38,527 nucleotides of DNA from Verrucomicrobiaceae bacterium (lineage in GTDB: Bacteria > Verrucomicrobiota > Verrucomicrobiia > Chthoniobacterales > Chthoniobacteraceae): positions 1 through 38,527 of the forward strand of contig SXWH01000130.1 in NCBI GenBank assembly GCA_005791535.1, read 5' to 3'. The notes below the pieces were generated by a model. It had not been told where the DNA came from and ran no database searches. It was given only the letters and a program-made list of their open reading frames with translations. The translations under genes and the position numbers were made by a program. This document shows positions 23,441 to 31,368 of this stretch, piece by piece. Positions within the stretch are counted from its first letter, which is position 1, and each line of letters starts with the position of its first letter.

Positions 23441-25969
23441 TTATGGCTGCTGCGGCGTGACAACTTGATAAAACCGCCGCGGCGTGTTCGCCGGCGGCGT
23501 ATCAATTGTCGTCAGCGGCCCGCCTGCGGCTTGCACCGGGAAGTGCTGAAGCACCGTCCACAGGGCCGCGGTGATGTCGTCCTTGTAGCGCACGGTGTAA
23601 CTTTTCCCGGCCACTGCTGTGAATGAGATCGCATATTCACCTGCGTTGCCGGTGGTCGTGGTGGATGCGGTGAACCGGCTGTTCGCATCCTGCGGATTGG
23701 TGCCGGCGGCATATTCCTGCGCATTGGTCTGACCATCATTGTCCACATCGAGAACGGCGTCGGCTGGATCGTTTGGGTTGAGGCCGTTGGCGATTTCAAA
23801 CGCATCCGGCAGCCCGTCGCTGTCAGCGTCGCCGAGCACGGTCCACGTCCGCGTCACGGGCGTTTCCTGCCAATCGCCGCCGCTGTTTTGACCGAGCACT
23901 TCAATCGTCTGCGAGCCGTCCGCGAGGTTCGTGAGCATGATCGGAGTCGGGTTGTCGTACATCGTGGCGCTGAATGGACCACCATTGAGAACCGAAGCGG
24001 GAACGAGCGGCACATTGGCGCTCCAAGCTCCGCCATTGATCCGCCACTTGTAAACCCAGATGCCCGGGCCTGCGACCTGAAGCGTCGCGTAGCGGCTCGC
24101 AGTCGTTCCAATCGGAGCACCACTGACACTCGCACCGGCCGGCACCGAGGCCCCCATATCGATTCCATTCGGTCCGGTACCGATTGCAGGCGATCCGGCC
24201 TGGAGCTGAAGTGCAGTGCGAATGGTCGTGTAATCAATGCCGGCCGTGCTCACGAACATCGGATCGGCAGTGATGTTCCCGGTGCCGGGCCACTGGTTGC
24301 CCTGAATGAGCGAATGCCGAACATCGAGATACGAAGTCGTGCTGCTAAAAAGCGGAAACGGAGTCGCCTGAATAACCGGTGCGAGGTCCCAAGCGATGTT
24401 CCCGTTGTAAATCGCACCGGCACCAAGCGGACGCCCGCGCCACGGTTCGCCAAACAGGATAATGCCCGGTGGAATAGGATTTCCTGCGGCCGTCAGCGCG
24501 ACCGGGTTTGGCACCATCTTGAGAAACGTGTTGTTCTGAAGCACGGCGGCACCTGCATCCTTGAGCAGGAGCAGATGCTCGCAATCATAGAAAAAGTTGC
24601 GCGCGATCACGAGTTCGGAAATCGCGGAGCCCTCGCCCGTGGTGATCGGGTTGCTGCTGGAATCCCGCTGCGAACCCTGACGGACATTCAGGAACAGGTT
24701 GCCCTCGATGTGTGCGTCGGTGGCATCCATGTCGAAGCAGTCGTCCACGCTCGCCAGAAAGATATTGTCGATAAACCGCGGAATTGGTCCCGGGCGGTTG
24801 CCGCCGGTGAAGTCGACGATGTCGTTGTATCCGCTCGTCGGCGGGACGCCCGGCGTGCCGAAGCGGCAGCCTTTGATCAGCGCATACCCGCCAGCCGGCA
24901 TGTTTGAAAAGTGAATGAGTTCCTGCGCCCCAATCGAATCGAATTCGCAGTTGATCAAATTGCACGAGGTGTAGACGAGGTCCACCATCTGCACGTCCGT
25001 ATTCAGGAACCGGCAGTTCTCCAGCCGCACCGCCGGGCTGGCGCTACTCGTGCCGCTGCCGCGGATCGTCCCGGAGGTGTTCGCACCGTCGAAATCACAC
25101 CACACAAATTTGCTTTCCTGCGTACCGGAAATGACGATCCGCTGCCACGCATTCGCTGCATTTGCCCGCACGAATCGAATGGGCTGCGCTTGCGTGCCGA
25201 TAGCGGTGATTTTGCCCGAACAGGTGATCGCGTCGCTACCCGAGTGACAACGCACTTCCACTCCGGGTTCGATGATTAGTTCCTGGCCTGCGGCGACGTT
25301 GAACGTGCCAGTGAGAATGATCGGGCTTTCGGCAAGTTCCCAACGCAAATCGGGCGGCGGCGGCGGCGTCTGAGTGAAGAGATTCACCTTCAGAACAGCA
25401 TCGCTGGAGGTCAGGTTCTGGTTGGCAAGTTGCACCGCGAGAACGTAGGTGCCACCGGCCGGAGCTACGGCACCGACCGTTCCAAGGACAGTCGTGCGGA
25501 CCGACTGCGGCGAACTGTTGCCAAACGACGCCTCGTGGCTCGCAACGGTCGTTGTGGTATCATTGAATGCCAACTCACTCGTCAGCGCTGCCGGCTGATT
25601 GTCTACGCGAGTTCCGTTGATCCACGCGATAAACCCATCGTCGTAGTCCACTTGGATTACGATTTCATCTGTCGCCGGCGTCCCCGGCGGAACAGTGAAA
25701 GTCTTGCGAACGAGGAATGTCCGATAGGTGTTTACCATATCCGTCAGCGTTGTTCCTGCTGCGTTTGCGCCCGAGCCATCGCCATAACCAATCCACCCCG
25801 GACCGGAAAGCCACGAGGCATCGAGAGAGGAATCATCGGCGGTCTTCCAGTCGGTCTGTGGAGCACTCGTGCCCTTGCGATAGCGCCACGTGTCGTTGAA
25901 GTTTACCAGCGGAGCGGCGAGGGCGATCTGGGCGAGAAGGACGGCGATGAAAATCAGGGAGCGGAGCAT
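23441..25969 (-). CDS. Large secreted right-handed beta-helix protein with calcium-binding type repeats
   Basis: An 842-residue protein. The signal peptide covers about 1-18 (ALAAP). An N-terminal jelly-roll-like region (about 20-205) includes WIGYGDGSGANA and VDYDDGFIAWINGTRV. A central region (about 220-560) of short strands with N-x-F and C-x-F turns (CRFLNTDVQMVD, CNLINCEFDSIG, IEGNLFLNVRQ, NTFLKM) fits a right-handed parallel beta-helix as in polysaccharide lyases. Next come a beta-rich module and a thrombospondin-3-like segment, DADSDGLPDAFEIANGLNP followed by DVDNDGQTNAQEY, which binds Ca2+. A final small module ends in RRFYQVVTP. A longer start at 26002 is possible but would add a second hydrophobic stretch. 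Role: probably extracellular glycan binding or cleavage; no catalytic residues can be assigned. Confidence 0.85.
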   Translation of the reverse strand: MLRSLIFIAVLLAQIALAAPLVNFNDTWRYRKGTSAPQTDWKTADDSSLDASWLSGPGWIGYGDGSGANAAGTTLTDMVNTYRTFLVRKTFTVPPGTPATDEIVIQVDYDDGFIAWINGTRVDNQPAALTSELAFNDTTTTVASHEASFGNSSPQSVRTTVLGTVGAVAPAGGTYVLAVQLANQNLTSSDAVLKVNLFTQTPPPPPDLRWELAESPIILTGTFNVAAGQELIIEPGVEVRCHSGSDAITCSGKITAIGTQAQPIRFVRANAANAWQRIVISGTQESKFVWCDFDGANTSGTIRGSGTSSASPAVRLENCRFLNTDVQMVDLVYTSCNLINCEFDSIGAQELIHFSNMPAGGYALIKGCRFGTPGVPPTSGYNDIVDFTGGNRPGPIPRFIDNIFLASVDDCFDMDATDAHIEGNLFLNVRQGSQRDSSSNPITTGEGSAISELVIARNFFYDCEHLLLLKDAGAAVLQNNTFLKMVPNPVALTAAGNPIPPGIILFGEPWRGRPLGAGAIYNGNIAWDLAPVIQATPFPLFSSTTSYLDVRHSLIQGNQWPGTGNITADPMFVSTAGIDYTTIRTALQLQAGSPAIGTGPNGIDMGASVPAGASVSGAPIGTTASRYATLQVAGPGIWVYKWRINGGAWSANVPLVPASVLNGGPFSATMYDNPTPIMLTNLADGSQTIEVLGQNSGGDWQETPVTRTWTVLGDADSDGLPDAFEIANGLNPNDPADAVLDVDNDGQTNAQEYAAGTNPQDANSRFTASTTTTGNAGEYAISFTAVAGKSYTVRYKDDITAALWTVLQHFPVQAAGGPLTTIDTPPANTPRRFYQVVTPQQP

Positions 25970-26099
25970 GATTTGGAATAAGATGAACAGTTTGTAACAC
26001 AAATCCCACGATCCTCCAAAGCTTTGCCAGCTATTCGCCTCACGAATTCACTCCCACTTGCCCGGCCGTCGCCCTAAACGAGCGCTTACTTTCTTCCGC

Positions 26100-27101
26100 A
26101 TGAACCGCGCACGCTTCGAGCAAATCACCGCACGCTTTTCCAAATTGCGCATCGCCGTCATTGGCGACGTCTGCCTCGACCGTTATCTCGAGATCGATTC
26201 CTCACGCGGCGAGACATCCATCGAGACTGGTCTGCCGGTGCACAACGTCACAAACGTCCGCTCCCAACCCGGCGCCGCGGGAACCATCGTGAACAATCTC
26301 GTCGCGCTCGGTATTCAGCGAATCTCCGTCGTCGGTTTCGCCGGAAAGGATGGCGAAGGTTTCGAGCTCATGCACGCTTTGCGGAAGATGCATGGCGTGC
26401 ATCTCGAACACTTTCTCGAGACGCCGCACCGCCGCACCTTCACCTACACAAAGCCGATGCTCGATGGCCGCGAATTGAGCAGGCTGGATTTGAAAAACTG
26501 GACACCCACGCCAGCCGAGGTGGAGAAGAAGATCGCGGGCGCAATCCACGCGCTTGTATCAGACGTCGATGCTTTTGTCGTCATGGACCAGGTCGATGTC
26601 GCCGGAACCGGCGTTGTGACCGCAGCCGCACGCGAAGCCCTAGGCGAGGTTGCGCGTTCGCATCCAACGCTTCCGATTCTTGCAGACTCGCGAAGGAGCC
26701 TGCGCGACTGGCCGCCTGTGACGATGAAGATGAACGGCCGCGAACTCGGCGTTTTGCTGGAGCGCGACCTGAGCGATTTGAGCACGGTTCCTGATGCCGC
26801 AGCGAGCCTCGCGACACAAACCGGCCGGCCCGTTTTCATCACGCTCGCAGAGCACGGAATGGTCGGTGCCACCCCCGACAGCGCTACGCACCGCGCCGCC
26901 GCACTCCCGATTCGCGGCGAGATCGATATCGTCGGAGCCGGCGACGCCGTGAGCGCGAATCTATGCGCCGCACTTGCCGCCGGGGCCGAAGCGCACGAAG
27001 CACTGGAACTCGCCAACGCAGCGGCATCAATTGTCATTCATCAGCTTGGCACCACTGGGGTCGCCAGCGTTGAGGATCTGCGCGGGCTGATAGCGAGTTG
27101 A
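26100..27101 (+). CDS. PfkB-family carbohydrate kinase, RfaE1/HldE-like
   Basis: A 333-residue ribokinase-fold sugar kinase. Early AVIGDVCLDRYLEID and the RSQPGAAGTIVNNLVALGI segment match the substrate lid and pocket of the family, and VGAGDAVSANLCAALAAG (about 285-302) supplies the catalytic aspartate of the DxxGAGD motif. The overall layout resembles heptose-7-phosphate kinases (RfaE domain 1 of HldE), which act in ADP-heptose synthesis for lipopolysaccharide. The nucleotidyltransferase domain is absent and no other heptose genes are nearby, so the substrate is uncertain. The start at 26100 gives a normal N-terminus; the longer frame adds a non-homologous extension. Confidence 0.88.
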   Translation: MNRARFEQITARFSKLRIAVIGDVCLDRYLEIDSSRGETSIETGLPVHNVTNVRSQPGAAGTIVNNLVALGIQRISVVGFAGKDGEGFELMHALRKMHGVHLEHFLETPHRRTFTYTKPMLDGRELSRLDLKNWTPTPAEVEKKIAGAIHALVSDVDAFVVMDQVDVAGTGVVTAAAREALGEVARSHPTLPILADSRRSLRDWPPVTMKMNGRELGVLLERDLSDLSTVPDAAASLATQTGRPVFITLAEHGMVGATPDSATHRAAALPIRGEIDIVGAGDAVSANLCAALAAGAEAHEALELANAAASIVIHQLGTTGVASVEDLRGLIAS

Positions 27102-27119
27102 CGCATTTCTAAAACCATC

Positions 27120-27207
27120 GAGGCCGGGAGTCGGAGGCGGAACTTCACTTTGACCGTCAGCCCATGACCAGTCACCGCGCAAGCCCCGGCCTCCGACTGC
27201 CGGCCTC
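27120..27207. repeat. Intergenic inverted repeat with 19-bp arms
   Basis: Arms 27120-27138 and 27189-27207 are reverse complements with a single mismatch, separated by 50 bp. The spacer itself holds two short palindromes of the form TGAC-N1/2-GTCA (within about 27151-27173). It lies between two convergent genes (stops at 27101 and 27244). It could be a REP/MITE-like repeat or a bidirectional terminator; the arms are too far apart and lack the T tract of a simple terminator. Confidence 0.7.
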
Positions 27208-27243
27208 TACCGCGCGGAGAATCCCAGTGGTCTTAAGTGCGAG

Positions 27244-28512
27244 CTATGCAGTCTTTCGCGATGAATGCTCATCAAGGGCCTTGCTCACGACACAGCCGAG
27301 TTTTGAAATGTCGTAGGGCTTTGGAATGGCGGCACAGAAGCCGTGCTGGCGGCAATCACTCATCACAGGATCCGCATCGTGGCCGCTGGAGACGATCGCC
27401 TTCAGGCCGGGAACCATTTCCTGCATTCGCCGGACGACGTCCCTGCCCGAAACACCGCCGGGAAGACTGAGGTCGGAAATGACGAGATCATACGGTCTGC
27501 CCGCTTTCTTTGCTTCTTCGCATGCGGCGAGTGCCTGCGGCGCGTCATACGCTTCGGTAACGTCGTATCCCATCGGACCAAGCACCAAAGTCACGAGCGC
27601 ACAGATTTCGATTTCATCGTCGAGAATCAGCACACGGCGATTGGGCTTCGGCGCTTGCGCTTCCTGAGCAGGGGAAACTGTCTGGGGCATCTGCAAAATC
27701 GTCGAGGGCGAAGGCTCTTCATCTTCGCCCTTCGCAAGAGCGAGAAGCTTGCGATTGAGCTCCTGCGCTTTCAATGCGGCACGTTTGGCTCCGGTGATTC
27801 GCTCCATCGTCACCGGGTCGGGCGACGACGTCATCAGGATGAGAGAAAGATTTCCCGTGATGCCCGTGAGAATGTTGTTGAGGTCGTGCGAGAACTTGCC
27901 GACCGGTCCCGTGAGGTCTGGAAAACTCGGCGCGGCGGCGATCTGGAAATCCGCTGATTCGCCGGCTTTCGTATTTCGAATAATCGCGAGGTAAGTATTG
28001 CCGCGCGAGAGGTGCACTTCCGAGAGCACAATCTCAAGCCGCTCGCCGATTCCCGCGCCCGCCTTCGTGCTCGTGAAAAGCGCAGGCCCCTGCTTGCTTA
28101 GTTCCGCGAGGTCCATGGGATGGGCGATCATGCTTCCTAGCTCCTCGCCAATTAGTTCGTCGGTGGACTTGCCGAAAATCTCCTCCGTCGCGGGATTAGC
28201 GCCGCGAATTGCCCCGTTTGCATCAAGGATCACGATCGCTTCATCGGTCATCGTGAGGACCGCTCGCAGCTCTGCATCCGCAGCTTCCGCACGTTTTGTC
28301 AGGACATCGCGGGCCGAACTCATATTCCGGTATACGATTCCGAGCGTAACGCCGGCAACCACCCCCAGGGCAGCAATTACTCCCAGCAGCGTGGGATCCG
28401 GTCCTGGCGCGGCGATCGCGACATCCGGCAGCCCGGCGAGCGCCGACGTTGCAGTGAACCCGAAGCCGAAAGCCGCACGGGTCACGATGGACTGAAAAGT
28501 GGTCTGAAGCAT
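27244..28512 (-). CDS. Hybrid histidine kinase-like protein with PAS, HisKA and receiver domains but no ATPase domain
   Basis: A 422-residue membrane protein. A transmembrane helix (about 41-62) is followed by a PAS domain (about 82-180, TMTDEAIVILDANGAIRGANPATEEIFG). A HisKA-like dimerisation helix pair (about 200-262) has the H-box histidine His209 in GKFSHDLNNILTG. The protein then goes straight to a receiver domain (about 293-415). The receiver has the acidic pair Asp298/Asp299, phospho-acceptor Asp347 (VISDLSLPGG), Ser375/Ser376 and Lys398 (PKPY). The roughly 110-residue HATPase_c domain expected between HisKA and receiver is absent; only 30 residues separate them. It cannot phosphorylate itself by the usual route and may receive phosphate from a partner kinase or act as a phosphatase or relay. 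Confidence 0.85.
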   Translation of the reverse strand: MLQTTFQSIVTRAAFGFGFTATSALAGLPDVAIAAPGPDPTLLGVIAALGVVAGVTLGIVYRNMSSARDVLTKRAEAADAELRAVLTMTDEAIVILDANGAIRGANPATEEIFGKSTDELIGEELGSMIAHPMDLAELSKQGPALFTSTKAGAGIGERLEIVLSEVHLSRGNTYLAIIRNTKAGESADFQIAAAPSFPDLTGPVGKFSHDLNNILTGITGNLSLILMTSSPDPVTMERITGAKRAALKAQELNRKLLALAKGEDEEPSPSTILQMPQTVSPAQEAQAPKPNRRVLILDDEIEICALVTLVLGPMGYDVTEAYDAPQALAACEEAKKAGRPYDLVISDLSLPGGVSGRDVVRRMQEMVPGLKAIVSSGHDADPVMSDCRQHGFCAAIPKPYDISKLGCVVSKALDEHSSRKTA

Positions 28513-28566
28513 TGCAGGCTTACGAGTAGCCCACTGCGTGCCACTTTTACGGTTTTTATGGATTTT

Positions 28567-29115
28567 CTAGTAAATCAGAATCGAATCAACCGCCACCGCA
28601 CCCAAATTCTTCCGTCCATCCAGAAACCCAAGTTCCATGAGAAACTGCGCCTTAACCACCTCCGCACCGCAACATTGCAGGAGCCGCAGTGCCGCCGCCG
28701 CAGTGCCGCCAGTGGCCAGCACATCGTCAATCAGCGCAACCTTCTCACCCGGAGCCACCGCATCGGTGTGAATCTCGACAATCGCGCTCCCGTATTCGAG
28801 TTCGTATTCCTCGGCGCGGGTCGTCCACGGCAGTTTTCCTTTCTTTCGCACCGGGATAAAGCCAACGCCGAGCTTGAACGCCACGGCACTCGCAAAAATG
28901 AAACCACGCGCGTCGATTCCCACAATTTTCGTGACGCCGGAACCCGCCAACGAATCAGCGAAAATTTCGATCACTTCGCGGAAAAGCGCGCCGTCGCCAA
29001 GCACGGGGGTGATGTCTTTGAAAACAATACCGGGTTTTGGGAAATCGGGGACATCCCGCACGGCAGCCTTGATTCTCGATACGTCGCGCATGGGCTGCCA
29101 TGTGCCAGATGCCAC
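28567..29115 (-). CDS. apt: Adenine phosphoribosyltransferase
   Basis: A 182-residue purine-salvage enzyme converting adenine and PRPP to AMP. Seen are the N-terminal IKAAVRDVPDFPKPGIVFKD, GIDARGFIFASAVAFKLGVG, RKKGKLPW, the flexible-loop YELEYGSAIVEIH and the PRPP-binding VALIDDVLATGGTA (126-139). Length is normal. A start at 29091 (MRDVSRI) is equally plausible and would trim eight residues. It begins 15 bp after the stop of the methyltransferase gene on the same strand, so it is likely part of that transcript. Confidence 0.97.
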   Translation of the reverse strand: MASGTWQPMRDVSRIKAAVRDVPDFPKPGIVFKDITPVLGDGALFREVIEIFADSLAGSGVTKIVGIDARGFIFASAVAFKLGVGFIPVRKKGKLPWTTRAEEYELEYGSAIVEIHTDAVAPGEKVALIDDVLATGGTAAAALRLLQCCGAEVVKAQFLMELGFLDGRKNLGAVAVDSILIY

Positions 29116-29130
29116 GCATCACGGCAAGGC

Positions 29131-30105
29131 TTACAACTCGGCTGCGGTGGTGATTTTTCCCCCTTCGCTCGCGATTCGATAGGCCGGCGCGTGGGTTCGC
29201 TTCCGCAGCGACTTGAACAGTTCCGGCACGTCACGCTTCTGCGCACACAACTCGCAGACGCCGCAAGCCTCGCACGCGAGCACCTCGAAGTGCCCATTCT
29301 TCTCCACCGGCGTGCCGATAAACCGCGCACCATCACGCGGCGGGAGTTCCGCCTTTTGCATCGCGAGAAAGCTGTAAGGCAGCGCGCGGAGGTCGATTCC
29401 CAGCTCGCGGCCCAGTTGCGACCATCGCGCGTCCTGCGCCGCGTGGGACGGGAACGACGTGAAGAAATGACACCAATGCCGCTCATTCTCCAGCGCAAGA
29501 ATTCCGCACGCCTCCGAATGCGGACACGGCGCAACAATCGAGAACTGCCCGCGTAATGCCTCGCGCACGCCGGAAAGCATCCGGCTGTCCGCATGCGTCC
29601 CGGCTTCCACCCAAAGAATTTCGGACGCCTGCGAGGCGAGTATCATCAGTCGCGCGTGCGCCTCCGCCGGCAGCTCGTTCAGCACATGGCTCACCACGAG
29701 CAGCGTGTCCGGAGGAAGGCTCGGAGTGGACTCGGCGAAACTTACCGTCACCGCCGGAAAATCAGTCCTCATTCGCCGCTCCGCAAACGACATTGCCCGT
29801 GCCGAAACGTCCGCGAGAACTACCTCGCGCATGCCCGGATATGCCTCCACAACCCTCCTCGATGCAACCCCGCTCCCGCAGCCGAAATCGAACACCCGTG
29901 TGCTTCGCGGCGCCCAACTCCGGGCGACGAGTTCGCGTAGGACCGCATCCCATTTCCAGCCGATGCGTTCGGCAAAAGTCGTGTCGTACAGCGCAAGCTC
30001 CTCGTCGTTCTGCCAGTATCCGCCGCCTGCGTTGGAGCCATCCAGAAACCGCGAGCGAATCCGATTGAGCACGGCGATCTCGCGATTGGAAAAACCCGTG
30101 CTCAT
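29131..30105 (-). CDS. Rsm22/METTL17-like SAM-dependent methyltransferase with Cys clusters
   Basis: A 324-residue protein. A class I SAM-binding fold has VFDFGCGSGVASRR (71-84), followed by SHVLNELP (139-146). The Rsm22 signature is CPHSEACGI (Cys194, Cys200) followed by WCHF (Cys212). Members of the Rsm22/METTL17 family are associated with small ribosomal subunit assembly, and METTL17 is known to carry a 4Fe-4S cluster on comparable cysteines. Unusually, the C-terminal part adds Cys278, Cys281, Cys284 and Cys287, a C-x2-C-x2-C-x2-C run like that of ferredoxins. One of them may be the fourth ligand of the usual cluster. The start codon directly follows the stop of the next gene upstream (30106). 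Confidence 0.88.
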   Translation of the reverse strand: MSTGFSNREIAVLNRIRSRFLDGSNAGGGYWQNDEELALYDTTFAERIGWKWDAVLRELVARSWAPRSTRVFDFGCGSGVASRRVVEAYPGMREVVLADVSARAMSFAERRMRTDFPAVTVSFAESTPSLPPDTLLVVSHVLNELPAEAHARLMILASQASEILWVEAGTHADSRMLSGVREALRGQFSIVAPCPHSEACGILALENERHWCHFFTSFPSHAAQDARWSQLGRELGIDLRALPYSFLAMQKAELPPRDGARFIGTPVEKNGHFEVLACEACGVCELCAQKRDVPELFKSLRKRTHAPAYRIASEGGKITTAAEL

Positions 30106-31269
30106 TTACAAACCCAGCAGCGATGCGAGCCGCTGCGTACGCAGGCCAAAGAACGACATCGTCTCCGCAAACTGTGCGCGCAACGCAGCCGTATCGCAGG
30201 GCTGCACCCGCTTCACCGCCGCCAGCATGAGATTCTTCGCCGTGTGCTCGCTCGAAATGAATTCGAACACCTTCGCTTCGTAACCTGAGATTTCCAGCAG
30301 CATCGCCCGCAACCCGTCCGTGAGTAACTCGGCCTGACGCTCCGCAAGGATGCCGTGCCGCAGCACCTCCGCGAGCACCGTGGGCGGCGTAAATTCCCGC
30401 CGCACCTCCTTGTGACAACACGGGGCGACGACAATCAATCCGGCTCCCGCTCGGATTCCCGCGGCCAGCGCATCGTCTGTCGCAGTGTCACACGCATGCA
30501 GCGCAATCAGCAAATCCAGCTTCGCCGGAAGCGCGAAGCTGCCAATCTCCCCGCATGCAAATTGCAGCCCGTCGAAGCCGAGCGACCGCGCCACTTCATT
30601 CGAGCGCTGAACCAGCCCCTCGCGTAACTCCACACCCGTCACATTGGTCCGCGCACCGCGCCGCTGGAAAAAATCGTGTGTCGCGAAAGTAAGGTATCCT
30701 TTTCCGGCACCCATGTCGCACGCTTCGATCGATTCCGCCTTTGCGAGCGACGAGCCATCCACGAGATGCCCGAGGAGTTCCACAAATCGCTCCACCTGCC
30801 GCAACTTGTCCGCCATGCCGGGGCGCGCCGAGCCATCCGGACCGGTCACGCCGAGCTTCTCGAGAAATGGCGCATTCGCCACGGCGCGCACCTTTGGCCG
30901 GTCGTGAGCAGTGGAAAGCGCCGCCGCAAACGTCGGGCGCGAAGCCTTCAGAGCCGCTCCCTCCTTCCAGCGCCAGTCGCCTGTCGTGGTAAAAAGATGC
31001 GCCTCCTCGAAGTCATCCGCCATCCAGCCTTCCACAAGCTTTGGAGCATTGGCAAAGGACTCGTTGCGCGTCACATCGCGCGTCGCTTCGCGCAGCGTGA
31101 AAGAAAGCGCCCTGCCCGCCTTCAACTCCACAATCCTGCCGTACACATTCCGCAGCGAACCCGCGCCACGGCGCCGGCTCAGCGTCAGCTTCACGAAAGT
31201 TTCATCGTCGAGGCTCGTGCGCAGCTTTTCCAAAAAGCGGGCGCGGGAATCAGCGGGCGTTTGTTGCAT
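30106..31269 (-). CDS. METTL25/RRNAD1-like SAM-dependent methyltransferase
   Basis: A 387-residue protein. The N-terminal 130 residues form a domain I do not recognise (KLTLSRRRGAGSLRNVYGRI, then a WMADDFEEAHLFTTTGDWRW segment). A methyltransferase domain of the Methyltransf_32 type follows, with DMGAGKGYLTFATHDFF (185-201), TGVELREGLV, LIALHACDTATDDAL (254-268) and VAPCCHKEV (281-289). The PCCHK box is the position where the eukaryotic METTL25/RRNAD1 proteins have a CCxH-type motif. Substrate unknown; RNA is plausible. The start at 31269 (MQQTP) gives a normal N-terminus; the longer frame would overlap the recombinase gene antisense. Its stop directly abuts the Rsm22-like start. Confidence 0.85.
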   Translation of the reverse strand: MQQTPADSRARFLEKLRTSLDDETFVKLTLSRRRGAGSLRNVYGRIVELKAGRALSFTLREATRDVTRNESFANAPKLVEGWMADDFEEAHLFTTTGDWRWKEGAALKASRPTFAAALSTAHDRPKVRAVANAPFLEKLGVTGPDGSARPGMADKLRQVERFVELLGHLVDGSSLAKAESIEACDMGAGKGYLTFATHDFFQRRGARTNVTGVELREGLVQRSNEVARSLGFDGLQFACGEIGSFALPAKLDLLIALHACDTATDDALAAGIRAGAGLIVVAPCCHKEVRREFTPPTVLAEVLRHGILAERQAELLTDGLRAMLLEISGYEAKVFEFISSEHTAKNLMLAAVKRVQPCDTAALRAQFAETMSFFGLRTQRLASLLGL

Positions 31270-31368
31270 TTGCACGCCTTTCTGAATGCTGAACGCAATT
31301 CGCGCCAGCGAGAACGTCGCGCCTCGTTGCGCTTGGCGTCGCCGTGCGAAAGCGGTAACTCTTCGGCC

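Noticed and set aside
23425..23460. Possible terminator between the convergent M16 and beta-helix genes
   Set aside because: Only a short imperfect stem and no T tract.
23888..24907. Plus-strand open frame of about 339 codons opposite the beta-helix gene
   Set aside because: Highly basic low-complexity product typical of an antisense frame.
27102..27243. tRNA or small RNA in the gap holding the inverted repeat
   Set aside because: No cloverleaf, T-loop GTTCGA motif or terminator could be fitted; the inverted repeat explains the structure.
30676..31368. Upstream extension of the recombinase frame (about 230 extra codons)
   Set aside because: Lies antisense to the METTL25-like gene and has no similarity to recombinases; the GTG at 31369 gives the standard Xer length.
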